A DNA stretch of 64,000 nt from Ulva prolifera (GCA_023078555.1 CM041200.1:6301361-6365360), one strand, 5' to 3'; counted from the stretch's first letter, positions 51,011 through 63,600 are shown. Made by a program: numbers and translations. The notes: generated by a model from the letters alone, not told the origin.

Positions 51011-53060
51011 CCACAGTACACATGCTGCGATTCACGTACGCACATACAACCTTCTCAATGTGCCCCAGCCACAGTCCTTGACCAGGGCATGGATTGCAAG
51101 TAATACATCACCTTCGACATACCACAATCCAATGTTGCTGCTGCTTGCATGGTTGTGCATGTCTTCGCCAGGTTGCATCCAGCAGCTGTGTCCAGACTTG
51201 ACACGCAACATCCGTTACGCTGCTCTCCAAACCAAACACCAGCTCCACTCTGTGTGACAGAGATGTATAGAGCCATCCTGATAGTTATGACGACGTCCCG
51301 CTTGGGCGCTGCAGCACAAGAACTGGCCGCGACGTTGTTGACCTACAAGGAAGTTGGGAATCCGTTGCCACCGGAACGCAGAAACATAGGCAATGCAATA
51401 AATTTCAAAACGAAATGCGGAAGCGACTTCTTGTAGGCATCGCGAATTGTTCTACCGGTGCGATACAGAGCACGGTCAGCACGTGCAATTGGACACAGCC
51501 AATACAGCAGTGGATATGATAGTCAATTTATCTTTCTGCATCGCGTTATGAAATCAAAAAGCAGACGACAAGCTTGATGCGAACGGGCCGCAGCAGCAGT
51601 GGCGACGAGGGTGTGCATCGACCAGGGACCGGCCAGCACGAGGACATGGCGGGCAGCGCCCAGCTCGGAGCAGGAAACGAAACCTGTTAATATGTCGTTG
51701 ATAGATGTTGTGCCATAGCATGTGCAGAGGCGTGCAGTGCCACAGATAGTATGACTTGCATACATACAGGTGGGAAATACCTCCCCATACAGTGCTGCGA
51801 AGGATGCGGCTCTATACCGCAGAAAAACAGCCCCTCGGCGCAGCAAAAGGCACAGCAAACTACTAATTGTAGTTGCATGGACTCACGACCATACACCGCA
51901 GCGAAAATGCAATAAATAGTGCAGTAAATGACGCTGTCTATACTGCGGTCAATAACACAGCAAATACTGCAGCCACTGTCATACGCAAAACTACCTTCGA
52001 GTATATGGCAGGCAACAGCAGGCTTACGGCAGGCAACAGCTAATGGAGTATGGTCACCAGAATGAGCGCCATCTAACATTCAAAGCTACGAGGTGCATCA
52101 ACTTCACAGAAGGAAGCAGGAAATACCTTCTATACAGCGCTGCGGGAGGTGCGGCTCTATACCGCAGCAGACACAACGCCTCGGCGCGGGACAAGTCACA
52201 GCAGACATCTAATGACAGCTACTTGCTGTTGCGAATTAGCTGTGAGAGTATCCGGCAGCTGGCAAGCTGTTCCTAATTCGGCGTCGAATACCGTCCGGCA
52301 TACCGCCTATACCGACATGCAGGACAAAGCACAAAGTCAATGACAGCAACATCAAATTTAACATCGAAAAAGATGTATGCAATCGTCTTGAAAGTATGTA
52401 AACGCTGGGAAAGTCTCGGGACGTTTGGCACTGGTGGCCGTTCGGCCATTGGTAGAGGCGCGGAGTATTTGGCTCAAAGCGGGTATATCCGGTGTATGTA
52501 AAGTTCACTTCCTGGCTGTGCCGATCGAGTGCAGGATTTGGAATCCTTGGGGTCGAAAATGTTGTGCCAGGCCATACAGGCGCGGCGGTGCCACGCCAAG
52601 CATGCGCACAGGCCTGGGTAACGGCCACAGCACAGTGGAATTGCAAGGTACAAATGATTGGATTCGCGGTGCTCTCAGCTGCTGTCGCGATGGCTACACA
52701 GTGCGCAGCATCAATACCACGTCTCTTGAACATGGTTCAATGACTCGACATTGATGTGAGCGTTCATGTAGGCGACAGCGCAGAACGGTAGTGCAATGTC
52801 TTTTGCTTGCGTTCGAGTGTCGACGGCGACGACGGTGCTGTTGCGCATGACTGCGGTCGCGTTTCCGTGGCTAGGGCACCTTGCGCATTGTAACAAACCC
52901 CGACAGGCAGTGCAAAGTGTCAGCGTCGGCAGGCTTTTGGCCAGCGCGACGTTGCGATGAGCATGAACGAGCATGCATATCGTACCTTGATTTTTTCCGA
53001 ACACAACATGTTGTGGCTAGCGGTGCACAATTGAGTTTTATGGCATAAGTGTTGTATGTA
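51011..53060. other. Gene-poor interval with a direct repeat pair
   Basis: About 2 kb with no recognised exon. Two related stretches of about 105 bp occur at 51772-51882 and 52118-52222. The right edge is the 13-bp LINE target-site duplication (53048-53060). Confidence 0.5.
51772..52222 (+). repeat. Direct repeat pair, about 105 bp each
   Basis: Copies at 51772-51882 and 52118-52222 share GGAAATACCT, ATACAG-GCTGCG, GCGGCTCTATACCGCAG and GCCTCGGCGC in the same order, roughly three-quarters identical. Unit spacing is about 346 bp. Either a partial tandem duplication or two copies of an unknown repeat. Confidence 0.65.
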
Positions 53061-56000
53061 GTTACAAAGGACAGAGGCCGGGCAGCGAGCCGTTGCTAGG
53101 AATACACACGCAAATCCACTCACGCAATCATGGCACTAGGCCGGGCACGAGCACGTACCACAGCTCGGCCGGTGATGCCAGCCAAAGATTGAAGCCCCGC
53201 ACGGAGCACAAGAGCATTCCCCTTGCACAATGCCACACTCAACCGGCGCAGAGCATTCGTCACAAACAAAGCACGGTTCACCTTACCACACCGAGACGCA
53301 ACCTCCGCCAGCCGATTCAAGTGATTCATGGCAGGCCGCCCCAAGCGACCATGCGTCTCATGCGACAACGGCACGAAACTATACGCATCAGGGTCGTACA
53401 AACGATAAGCAGTGCGTTTCTGCACGTCCCGCGTCTCCGCAGCACCCCCGTCCTCGCGGGCCGCACGGCCGCAATAGGAACCAGCACAGGGGTTCACAAC
53501 CGACACATCTCCTATGCACAAAGGGTCGCCCGGCGGCATAAACATGATGTCCCCCAGTTTCTCCTGGGCCACTGCCCTGAACACCTCATCCAGCGCCGTT
53601 GCCTGCGCGGCAGCGGCCTGCTCCCCAGGCCCCGCTGGATCCTGACCACCCGGCGCCGCCGCCGCCGCCAGGGCCGCAGCCTGCGCTGCGTCTGGCGCGT
53701 GGCGCCCCATCTGGGCGCTGTGTCCAGCATCGGCGTCGGCGGCCGGAGCAGGCGTAGGTGCCGGCGCCTCGTCCGCGCGCGCGGTCGGCGGCGGCGGCGG
53801 GGCTGCAGGCATCGGCGCCGCGGGCAAGGCTGCCCCACGCGAAGGGCCCGCGACCTGGGAGGCGGGCTGGGGCGGAGCAGGGGGGGGCGGGCCCAACGGG
53901 CCAGCATGGATCTGCCTCGATGCGGCCGCGAGCCGCGCGCGGACGAACGGCGCTGTGCGCGGGATGCGCGTGGATGCCACACACGCGTGGGACCCGATCT
54001 CGCGCCATTGTTTTTCAACGATATTGTGGCGCGAAGTCCAGGTCCCCGCATTGTGTGTGCAATTCATCGCGTGATCGAGATCATGCGGCTGTATGAGAGT
54101 GCCACATTCGCAGCGCGAGCCGACCGCATTGGGAGGGGCTGGGGACATGCCCAGGAGATACCTGATGCACAGCATGAACTCAATGTCAGTCATGCGCAGC
54201 GCCTGGGAGAGCGGCAGGGTGCTCAACCAAAGGGTGGCTGCACGGCAAGCACAGCTGCGAAGCCGTGCCAAGTTGCATGCACCCTCGAGCGTGGCGACGT
54301 CATGGCTGGCAAGCAGAGCTGCCCGGCGGCGCAGGGCAACCAACTTTGTGATACGCTGCTGCATACCAGGCAACACCTTGGCGATGGTGTCGCCGCTCGC
54401 CGGCCCGGGCAGCTCCGGATGGAGCTGCTGAGCGACGTTGAGGGCCTGCCAGGTTTCCTGCAATTGTTGCCCGTGCGGCCCCCGGTACGGCTGCATGCAC
54501 TCGGGGCCTCCTGCGAACGCCTTTTGGCTCACCGCCGCTGCAGCGAGGTACGCTCCGTCCGCGACCTCCTGCGGCGTGGACGTGACGCCCAGGCCTCCGA
54601 GGCGCGCTGGAAGGACGGCTTGTGCGGCCGCACGAGTGTCGTCCCGCGGGACGCGCATGATTTCATTCACCGCAGCCAGGACGGACGCCTCCGTCCGGCG
54701 CATGTGATCGGAAATGTGCGCCCACGGCACCGCCCTGGCGTAGTGCAGCATACGGCGTTGGCAGGACATCGTGAGCAGCAAGAACTGGTCTTGCGCTTTC
54801 AGGGGCAAGCGCATCATCTTTTCGATGGTGGCGCACACCTTGTCGGCCGTCGCTTCCGCGTGCGCCGACTCGAACGCCGGGGTGCCGATGGGCGTGCCGG
54901 TGATGACGGTGCCCTCCGTGGCATGCGTTATGCCGAGCGCGGCCGCGACGGATCCCGCATGCTGGGGGTCGCGCGAGTAGGCCGTGCACTTGTGCAGCTG
55001 GGGCTCCAGCCCGAGGGGCTCTGCTGCCAAGACCAGCGCACGGAATGCGGCGGCGGCGTCCACGCGCTGCCCGGCGATGGTGCAGTCGTCATGATACGCC
55101 ATGAGGGCGGCCGTGACCTCCCTCCCGGGTGGCTGGTGCTGGGCCTGCACTGCCTGGAGGGGGCCCTGGAGGGCCAGGGCGAAGAGCAGCGGGCTGATGG
55201 GGTCGCCTTGACGCACGCCGCGCTGCGACGTGATTGCAGCGGTGCCGGGCGGTGCGCCTTCGATGTAGAGATTTGCGGGGAACCTGTAAAGCATGGTGGC
55301 AAAGGGCAGCAGCGCAGGCTTGTGAGACGCAACGGCCTCCAAGATGGCTGCACGGGACATCATGTTGAATGCATTCTTCCAGTCCAGCTGCACAAGCACG
55401 ACATCGTCCCACGCTTGCAGCACGGCGCGCGCAGCATGGCCCAGGTTCTGCGCGCCCCCTGGCACCCCGACCCCCACCTGCAGCGGCGCGAGGGAGGCAC
55501 CCAGGCCACTGCACAGGGTCATGGCGCACAGGCTTACCAGGCGCTGCCACGTCTCTGCAATGGCGATAGGGCGGACGCCTCCCTGTGGCTTCTCCTGCGG
55601 GAGGAGGCGGCAGTCCAGCAAGCGCGGGAGGTGTGGCAGCCGGCCGGCAAGGGCCGCGTTCACGAAGCGGTGAATCTCCGTGAATGCGGCCGTGGAGGCC
55701 GTGCCAGCAGCCCGGATGTGCTCATACGTCCACCCCGACAGGCCTGGGCCGCTGCCCTTAGGCAGCTTGTCGAGCAGTGCGCGGAGCGTCGCCTCGTCGA
55801 TTTGCAGCGGGGGCGCGGGCTCGGCGGGCTGGGTGTCGGGGGGGAGCGCTTCTGCGGGATGCAGGTGCCGCAGCGCCTCATGCACTTCCGGGGTGTACCT
55901 GGCGATGGGCGGCGCCTCCACTTTCTCTGCGCCTTTGCGGACATTACCGTCGCTCAGTGACCTGTGGACGGAGCCCGCCAGGCGGCGATCCTGGTTCTGA

Positions 56001-56671
56001 TTCATTCTGCGCTTCTGGCTCGGAGTGGGCTCCGCCAGCCTGGGCTCCTCGCCGTCCATGAACAGCGTGATGCATGTACGAGCGCGGCGCGCCGTGCCGT
56101 CCCCTCCCTTCAGCGACAGAACCTTACCAGGGAAGTCGAGGACGCGGCCCAGGGCCAGTCGTGCTCCGTCGATGTTTGACGCGTCGCTGGCATCGTTGAA
56201 ATCTCTGAGGAGCTCGGCCGTTGCGTCGCCGAACTCCGGATGGACGGTGTCCGGGACCTTCGGGGAGGGCCTGGGCTGGGCGGTGTTGTGGGCGGCGGCG
56301 GGGGCTTCGGTGAAGTGACGGGGTGGCTGATGGGGGTGCGGCTGGGCAGGCTGGGCAGGCTGCGGCTGGGCGGGCTGCGGCTGGGCGGGCTGGGCTGGGG
56401 CGGGTTGGGCTGGGGCGGGCTGTCGGGCCGGATGTGTGGCGGGCAGCACGCAGTGACCTGACCTCAAGCTCCTGTTCTGACCTCCCACACATTTATGCGC
56501 CTTAGGGGTCTTGGTGGAGCCGAATATGCCACAGTGAGAGCAGTACGCGGCATTGAGTTCGTGCAGCTTCGCAGTAGGCAGCCTCGGCCCGTCGCGATGG
56601 ATTCCTCGGATGTGGGTGAACAGACTTGAATGGGAGGAGAGACTAGCGCTGCGGCTAGTCCGCTAGTCCGG
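53061..56671 (-). mobile_element. Non-LTR retrotransposon (LINE), R2-like domain order, 3.6 kb
   Basis: Bounded exactly by 13-bp TSDs. Its 3' end (minus strand) is CTCTGTCCTTTGTAAC with no poly(A). One open frame covers nearly the whole element. At the 5' end (56671) the frame enters within a zinc finger (LFTHIRGIH, lacking its cysteine pair), so this copy is 5'-truncated, as usual for target-primed reverse transcription. A related 3' fragment lies at 44188-44303, and short elements with the same 3' tail occur at 8.3, 14.0, 57.8 and 58.1 kb. Confidence 0.92.
53120..56657 (-). CDS. LINE polyprotein: zinc finger, reverse transcriptase, CCHC, nuclease-like C-terminus
   Basis: About 1,180 codons open from just after an in-frame TAG at 56658 to TGA at 53120; no ATG near the start because the element is 5'-truncated. 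Order: C2H2-like remnant and YCSHCGIFG..AHKC (56480-56640); Pro-rich linker; RT with KGSGPGLSGWTYEHI, RPIAIAETWQRL, LVQLDWKNAFN, RGVRQGDPISPLLFAL and active site AYHDD (55087-55098, His where Ala or Leu is usual); thumb; CCHC knuckle CECG..HDLDHAMNC (about 54050-54110); Ala/Pro linker; a C-terminal block GDVSVVNP..KRTAYRLYDPDAYSFVPLSHETHGRLG (about 53330-53530). That block resembles the restriction-like endonuclease end of R2/NeSL-type LINEs. No frameshifts or stops. The nuclease call is inference from order and conserved D, K and E. Confidence 0.88.
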
Positions 56672-57402
56672 AGTGTTGTATGTATGTATGCATGTTGTTG
56701 TTGTTAGGCATCGTCGAACTCGTTAGGCATCGCGTACTACTACTGGTTAGTAACTCTCAGCAGGCACGGATACGCTGAATGCAGAACGGAGCATGGCCAT
56801 GCCGAGCACCGAGACTCAAAACAAATGCATCCATGGAGTGCACTCGCAATTGTTAACATGCAACATGCGCGGGTTGCAGCTGATTGTCCAAGTCAAGTAA
56901 ACTAAATCTGGTTGTGTCCTTCGATCTGGACAGCATTGTGCACATGGCCTCCACTTCTGCTCACACACAGCAGCGGGCAGCAGTGTTCCCGTCTCCTGCT
57001 GCCATGTATCGCGGCAGCACACAAACGTAATATGTCTTCAGTTGACCACGCTCAGAAGCATGGTACCACTGAGCAAGCGCTTTGATTTGGGCAAACGTTG
57101 TCTCCAGAGACCCCCATGCTCTCCCAGAGACCAGAGTAGGTGTCTCTGCAACTGCCCACATAATTTGATGCTTAAGATCTTAACTGCGGCACTGACGTGA
57201 CCTGTATTCGTGGCGTACATGAGCGACATCTAGTCATCTGCTGTCCGCATCTAGGCTTGCAGTCCCAGCTAGCGCCTGCCCTAACAGCAAGTGGGGTGTA
57301 ATATGGCTAGCTAGGAGGCTCGGTTGACCATGCCATGCGCATTGATCGCAGGTTATGGCAGCGTTGTCGGTGTACCTCGCCTCCTGCCTCTGACTTTCAA
57401 GA

Positions 57403-57404
<2 letters not shown>

Positions 57405-57461
<57 letters not shown>
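57405..57461. repeat. (TA)n microsatellite
   Basis: About 28 uninterrupted TA units. Confidence 0.95.
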
Positions 57462-57465
<4 letters not shown>

Positions 57466-57734
57466 CTAGTGTACTGCTGGCACATACTTGTGCGCAGCTG
57501 ATGGCTTGGGCGATGTCGGTTGCTTGAGCTGGCAAAAGGTAGACACGGATAGCGGTGCTGCATATGGCGCCCCACAAAGGCGCTTGGCGGGGGCCTCCCC
57601 GGGGCGGGGGGTTGTTGTCGGGGTCTCGTTGTTTCTTTGTTCGGCAGCCTTGGCTGCGTGTGCTGTCGGGGCTCTTGCGCCTGGCTGGTTTGCGGGGTTT
57701 GGAAGGGGGTGGGCGTGTGGGTGTGCTTGTGGGT

Positions 57735-57736
<2 letters not shown>

Positions 57737-57778
<42 letters not shown>

Positions 57779-57789
57779 TTATATATATG
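57737..57789. repeat. (TA)n microsatellite, interrupted
   Basis: Two TA runs separated by TTTATTT, ending 26 bp before the SINE-like element at 57815. Confidence 0.9.
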
Positions 57790-57814
57790 GGGTGGGCGGC
57801 TAGCTTGTGTTTGT

Positions 57815-57882
57815 GTTACAAAGGACAAAGCCGGAGGGGCCGGTAGCACCGCCAGGACCAAAAGGGAGAGCACGAGAAACGC
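57815..57882 (-). mobile_element. SINE-like short element, copy 3
   Basis: Minus-orientation copy: starts (+ strand) GTTACAAAGGACAAAGCC and includes GGTAGCACCGCC. Flanks AGCTTGTGTTTGT (57802-57814) and AGCTTGTGTGTG (from 57883) resemble a diverged target-site duplication. Confidence 0.5.
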
Positions 57883-57984
57883 AGCTTGTGTGTGTTTGGG
57901 GATGTATGTGGATGTGTGGCTGTGTGGCTGTGTGGCTGTGGCCGGCGCGGGTGCTGCCGTTGCATGGGTGTGTTGGTGTGTGCT

Positions 57985-58079
57985 GCGTGTGGCTCGTTAC
58001 GTGTGGCTAGTTGCATGGTGTGGGTTCCTCTGGTTGTTGCTCGCGGTGCTAGCTGCCTTGCTTGCTTTGTCCTTGTAAC
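57985..58079 (+). mobile_element. SINE-like short element, copy 4
   Basis: Plus-orientation copy ending CTTTGTCCTTGTAAC at 58079, with CTCGCGGTGCTAGCTGCC upstream, matching copy 1. The 5' limit and TSD are not clear. Lies inverted relative to copy 3, about 100 bp away. Confidence 0.5.
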
Positions 58080-58731
58080 ACAGGCGCTTGTAGGAGGCGT
58101 GAGTGATCTTGTCTGCATAGCGAGACAGCCTGTACACGTGTGGCTGAGACAGACTGTACATCTGCAGATCTGCTCTAGAGCATGCACAGCAGATGTGGCG
58201 CACCCGGGTGCGCCATGAACTGATTGCATAGCTCTATGGAGCTTCAGGTACCCTACGCTTCGGCCAGGTCCGGCCGCTTATGATCGCGCGGCTACTATGC
58301 ATGCGGGGTGGGTTTGGACACGCAGGTAGCATCGCCGGCATGGAGGGTGTTCGGGCACATTCCCTCGTGATGTCGACTTGGCGACAAGTGACTGTGAGGA
58401 GGATTGCAATGCAAACGCGCAAATGATGGCGCGCATGAGCTGATCGGTTGCTTAATCCCACTCTGCTCAACTTTACATGCCCGCAGAGCATGAGTGATAG
58501 CTTCCGAATGCAAATGCGTAACGGTTGCCATTGTCCTGGCCGGTGTCGTGTCGAATATGCTCATGCTGACGATGATCATTTGGTGTTTTACTGATGAGAA
58601 ATTCTGATGTGATGCAAATTGCATCTGTACAGTTTCGTTTGCGTAATGAGTTGTGCTGTTATGGAGTGACGGTCACCTCCACAACCTGACTCCAGCTGAT
58701 CTTGGCGATGAGCACGTCGTGACACGCGTCC

Positions 58732-59819
58732 ATGGCGCTGCCTGAGCGGATTCCATGCAGATGCGGGGATTTGCTAGGCGATCTGGTGCTGAAACAGGCT
58801 GTGGTGGAGTTCACTGATAACACTGGCAAAGTACAATTCTTTTGTTGTGGTGAGATGTTCAGGACAGTCACAGCTGCACACTCTTTCACGACAAAGGCTT
58901 GTGCAGAAGAGGCGAGTCCAGCCGTCGGAGTTCGAGAATCTTGGTGGGCGGTCTGCTGCCAAGAAATGGAAGACTTCCATCAAAGTTCGAGGCATCACTG
59001 GATTTGACAATAAAGAAATAGGGCAATATCTTCGAGATGGGCTTGGGGTGCGCGACCACAGTGATGTGAATCAGCTGAAGCTGTTTGCATTGGGTAATGC
59101 AGATCTGATGGTATCTTTTTGTAGGTTGACATCAATCGGGGTGTTTTCACGACGTCAGTGTCGGGAAAACCGGGGTCAAACTCAAAGCCGCCTGCGTCTT
59201 CAAAGTCAGCTGTTACAAAACTGGCAGCTGCAGTCAAGTCTGGTGCCAATGTGTCCCAAGCTCCAGCCCGAACATCACTTGCCACAGCGAAGCAGCCACT
59301 CGAAGATCGACTGCGAACTCAACTGGGCAACACATTTGTGTGCTATGAAGTTCCAACTCCTTCCCAAGTCATGCTCGATCCTGATGCCACCGACAAACGA
59401 ATCCATCTAGGACGCGCCTGGCCAGACTTCGTTTGCCAACCCTGTGCTGGGGATGCAAGCTCAAATGAAGTATCCCAGGCTTCAGAAGTGACACGTGAGA
59501 GGCAGCATGTCGATGATGTACTACCAGGTGAAGATGCAGAGAAAGATGCACCAGCGAAGTATGAGACTCCTATCGAAGTGCTGCATGGGAGGCCCAGCCG
59601 TAATTCCACAGCTATTCTGGATTTGAGAAAGGCTTCGTTTCCTGTGCTATTCAGCCTATCCAGGAATAGTGGCTCAGAACGAGCTTTGTCAAGCAGCATA
59701 TTGAGCGGTGCGAGCCTAATGATGAGGAGAGACTTGGTGTGCTGTTGGCAACCAGCAGTACATCGAAGCCACTCAGAAACGCAGCTTGGTCATTTTTTTC
59801 CATGTATGCCTGGAAATGA
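58732..59819 (+). CDS. SAND-domain protein
   Basis: Exons 58732-58830, 58907-59047 and 59125 onward join in phase. The SAND domain spans residues about 8-75: CRCGDLLGDLVLKQAVVEF, then VQPSEFENLGGRSAAKKWKTSIKV; the KKWK stretch corresponds to the KDWK DNA-binding core, so a nuclear DNA-binding role is likely. The rest is Ser/Ala-rich with an acidic stretch. The 3' end has two options. With an intron from about 59577 to 59673, the protein ends WLRTSFVKQHIERCEP..WSFFSMYAWK at TGA 59817-59819 (preferred, more protein-like). Unspliced, it ends at 59862. Introns are only 76-77 bp. No close plant family can be named. Confidence 0.72.
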
Positions 59820-59862
59820 AACCTTGTGCAGTCAAAATCGGATCAAAATCTGTTGCAGGTGA

Positions 59863-60608
59863 CCCACAGGTCCCGAAGGGAAAGGAATCGACTGTTCCTG
59901 GGCATACATCCACGACGAATACACAACAATAGGTCAGGACATGTGCCGGTCCCAACCCAGCGAGTTCTGGCATGTTGATGCATGATCGTAGCTGGCTCAC
60001 CTTGAGTAGCAGTTGCCAGCCTGCGCAGGCTGGGGCGGGTTTAGGGGTTGGGGCTTGACGGAGTTGTCGGCCTCCGCATGCCCGCTGAGAATGCGGCGGA
60101 TGTCACGTGTCGAGGGAGTTGCCATACCCGGTGCACCTCGGACTCCTGAATGACTTGCTTGATATGCAATGTAAATGTTCTTTTGCCATTTCTCTGACAC
60201 AGTTTCTGCAGCGGTCCTTCCATTATTTCACACACTGTGTGCAGCCCGTGTGCCACCGCAGATGTCACCTGACAAATCATTTCACGGATTGTTGATGCTT
60301 GCACTGCAGTTGTATGGCGTGCGTATTGTTGCTGGATCTGTCATGGTATGAAGGGATGTGATGCATAATAGTTGTATGTCTTCATTCCGATCTAGCACAT
60401 GCACTTGTCACAGATGTCAGAAGTTTGAATTGCACGTATTGGCTTCGCGACGTGTAAGCATGCACAATACTGTGTGTTGTGTACTGTAAAGCCAGTGATA
60501 CAGTTTGAAGTTACAAATTGGAGTGTGCGCACGTATGTGGCAGCCTATGCTAAGTGTGGTCTGGATTCGAACTGCATGCACGCTCCAGTGCTTCTTGACA
60601 CCAGTGAT
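59863..60608. other. Intergenic between convergent SAND and DHQ-SDH genes
   Basis: About 750 bp of 3' flank. No exon recognised. Confidence 0.5.
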
Positions 60609-63600
60609 TCAGTCGGCCAACGAATCTAATACCGTAGACCGCATCAGGTCCACCGGAGGCTGCTCGCCTGTAAAGAACTCAAACTGCTTTGCGGCTTGCC
60701 CCACGAACATCTCAAGCCCAGTTACGACCTTGCACCCGCAGTCTTCGGCCTCTTTCAGCAGCCGCGTGTACATGGGAGTGTACACTGCGTCAAACGCCAG
60801 TGGTTTGTACTGCAATGCGAAAAAGTGTAAGCAGATGGTTGAGCCATGAGACAAAGGATTAAGTCGCTACATGAGCTCGGGCGATTGCACGCCAGAACGA
60901 CAAGACAGACTGCATGGCACTCCAATCAAAGACTGAGAATTCCAGCTTATATGATTCAGGGACCATCACCTGGATCACCATCCTTGTGAGAGTACATGCA
61001 GAACATTGAGCATACCACAGAACACAACAGCTCTGCATCACACCTTCTCCAAGACTTCCTTTGACAGCGGCGTCTTGTCCTCGTGCTGCCCTACCATACC
61101 CAGAGGTGTCGTATTCAGGACAATGTCCATCTGCGGGAGCTCATCAGCTTGAACATCTTCTATTGATACTCCCACAGAATCCCCAGAGAAGCAGCAGGCG
61201 TCCGAAACCACCTCTGCAAGCTCTTGCGCCTTGTCTAAGCGTCTCCCAGCCACCACAACACGGGCGCCCAGTGTAGCTGCCCCAAATGCCAGTGCCCGGG
61301 CAGCGCCGCCAGTTCCCAAAACAACAGCTGTGCGGCCCTTGAGTGGCAGCTCTGGGTCTTCTGGCTTACGTCCTGCAAGATGCAGGCAGAGGTCGCACAG
61401 CTAGCCCAAGTGCAGTCTTGAGTTGAGATGCGTACCAATCAGTCTACAGGAGCAAAAACCGTGTGGATCATCCAGCATTGCACTGCAGAGATACCTGTGT
61501 GCTTCCGCGGTGGTTGTGTGGCTTTCGTGGGCACGGTGACCAAGAACTCGGTGCCCTGTGCCAACTGTTCGACAGCTAGATGGAGCATTGCGCAGCTGTC
61601 TCAGATGGGTTGAATCGCAACACTGCTGCCATGTGCAAACGAAGAATATTCAGATCAAGAAAGCAATTCAGCCACTTCTGTGGGGTCCGTGGCGCCGGCT
61701 TGCCGCTGATGCTGTGAAGCAAGATATAGGCTCACCTTCCCACAAAGCGTCTGCGACGGCAGATATTGCAGCCTCCCAGTCAGTGTTGTGACCGTCTAAG
61801 CTGCCGTCTTCTTGCCGAACCAGGGTGTTCACAGCTCCGATCTTGGCTGCTACAGCATCTGCATTGCCCAGCCGGCATGCAGCCTCCTGCAGAGCTGGGA
61901 GGCGTCAAGGAGTGGTGATGTACACTGTATCCAGTGGCAGTGTTGACATGAGGACCGTGCATGGTCTGGACGGCACGCTTGGGAGTTTGCTGTGTGTGTC
62001 CTTGAGTGTCCTGATGCATAGCACATAGTGGCCCATTGAAATCTGTCGATTCAAAATGACTCATATGTAATTTACAACGATCCGAATACACCCTGTCACC
62101 GCTGGAATCAGGCATCATCGCATAAAATGGCACACAGAGTGTCGGGCCTGCAGCCCACATGGCTTGTACATGTTGGGGATCATTGACCCAGAGCTCGAGC
62201 CCTTTGGAGAACACCAAATACACTTCTTGAAGAGCTCTGCATCACGGCGCAGGTGCTATGCAACCAAAGACCTTGACCACCGCATATGGTTGCCTGGGTG
62301 CTGTGAAAGCAACCACTCAATGCAAAAAATTGTTTGGGGCTCGCACTTTGTGTGGAATGGTGACGCAGAACCCATGCCAGTCTTGATCTGTGAACGTGGA
62401 ACAGAAGCTATCCATGTCATCGACCAGCAGCGGCACAAACACGGTATCAAGACCGAGGTGCTGCATTGCTGTGTTGTGCAACACTGGGCTGCGGCTGTGG
62501 GAGACAGGATTGCCGATGATGCCAAACACCTTGGACGCAGCAGTCTGGTCGCTACTCCGGTACATGGACTTGAGCGAATCAAGGGATGGCTGCCCTGGAG
62601 CGGACTCCTGCCCCGCTGACATACTGGCGAACGTCAAATAGCCCCCATATTTTGTGGCTAGCAGGCGGGTAATCACGCCTCTTTCGCCCATGCTGAGGGC
62701 AATTAGTGGCCCTGCACACAAGCAAGCCCGGAATGAGCGAAGCCGGCGCAATACTGCAGTGGCTGATGGGAAGCTAGGATCCGCATCAAGGGAAGCACGA
62801 GGTTAGCAACCGAAGGTAACTGTTGCCAGAGTCATTGATGCGCACAAAAGATTGAATCCACATCCGGCTGTTCAGGGACGAGGACCCTTGTGAAAGCAGC
62901 ACACCGCTGCGGCTCTTGAGGAGGTCCAGCATAATCTTTGCGTCACTGATATCTTCTGCAGTCATAGCGAGTTTGGCAACGTGCGCTCCAGCCTTGCGCA
63001 TGCCTTGCTCTTTCTCCTGCAGCTCCTCTAGGCTCGGGGTCGACTCAAAGTTGTGGTTACTCATGATCAGTGTTGTGCCATCGGGAAGGGGATCCGACGC
63101 AGTGTTGAATGATTCGCTTGCAGCGTACTCCACGTCGATTGCTGGTGCTCCAAGCACTGCTGCCTGGCGCAGCATTCCGAGGCGAGCGTCTTCATCCCCG
63201 TCATACTCCCCACTGCATGCCAAGCACTGCATCATGCCTGCGATCTGTGATGCATCGAAGGCGAAACACGGTGCGATCCTGCGCGGTCACTGTTTGCAGG
63301 ACAAGCAGGTAGGACCAATGGGTGACCATTCCGATGTCGATAGCATACCCCTCCCATGACGGCCTGTATGTAACAATGTACGGGAGTTCACAGGCGTCCA
63401 TGAGCTTCTGTAGCTGGTCTGTGGAGGTGAAGTCCTTGTAAAAATCAAGGCGTAGCTCGAGGACGTCTGCACCAGACACATTGCCCTTCGCTATTCCTTC
63501 AAGCGCTTCATCAACAGAGGTCCCGGTGACACTGGTACACAGTAGTGCCCGATCAACGTCTGGAAGCCCGTGAGCCCGTGTTTGCTGCCGCGGGCCACAC

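Larger units (their letters stand above)
53048..56684. repeat. 13-bp target-site duplication flanking the LINE
   Basis: AGTGTTGTATGTA occurs at 53048-53060 and again at 56672-56684, directly abutting the element on both sides. Perfect identity marks a recent insertion. Confidence 0.9.
56672..58731. other. Repeat-rich interval between LINE and SAND gene
   Basis: About 2 kb with two TA microsatellites, GC-rich stretches around 57570-57700, and two SINE-like elements in inverted orientation. No supported exon. Confidence 0.55.

Noticed and set aside
53093..55960. 955-codon + strand open frame
   Set aside because: It is the antisense of the LINE coding frame, Arg/Gly-rich with no domains; a GC-content shadow.
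59110..59124. A 15-nt intron in the SAND gene
   Set aside because: A 77-nt intron (59048-59124) with a normal donor gives the same downstream frame and preserves the SAND domain.
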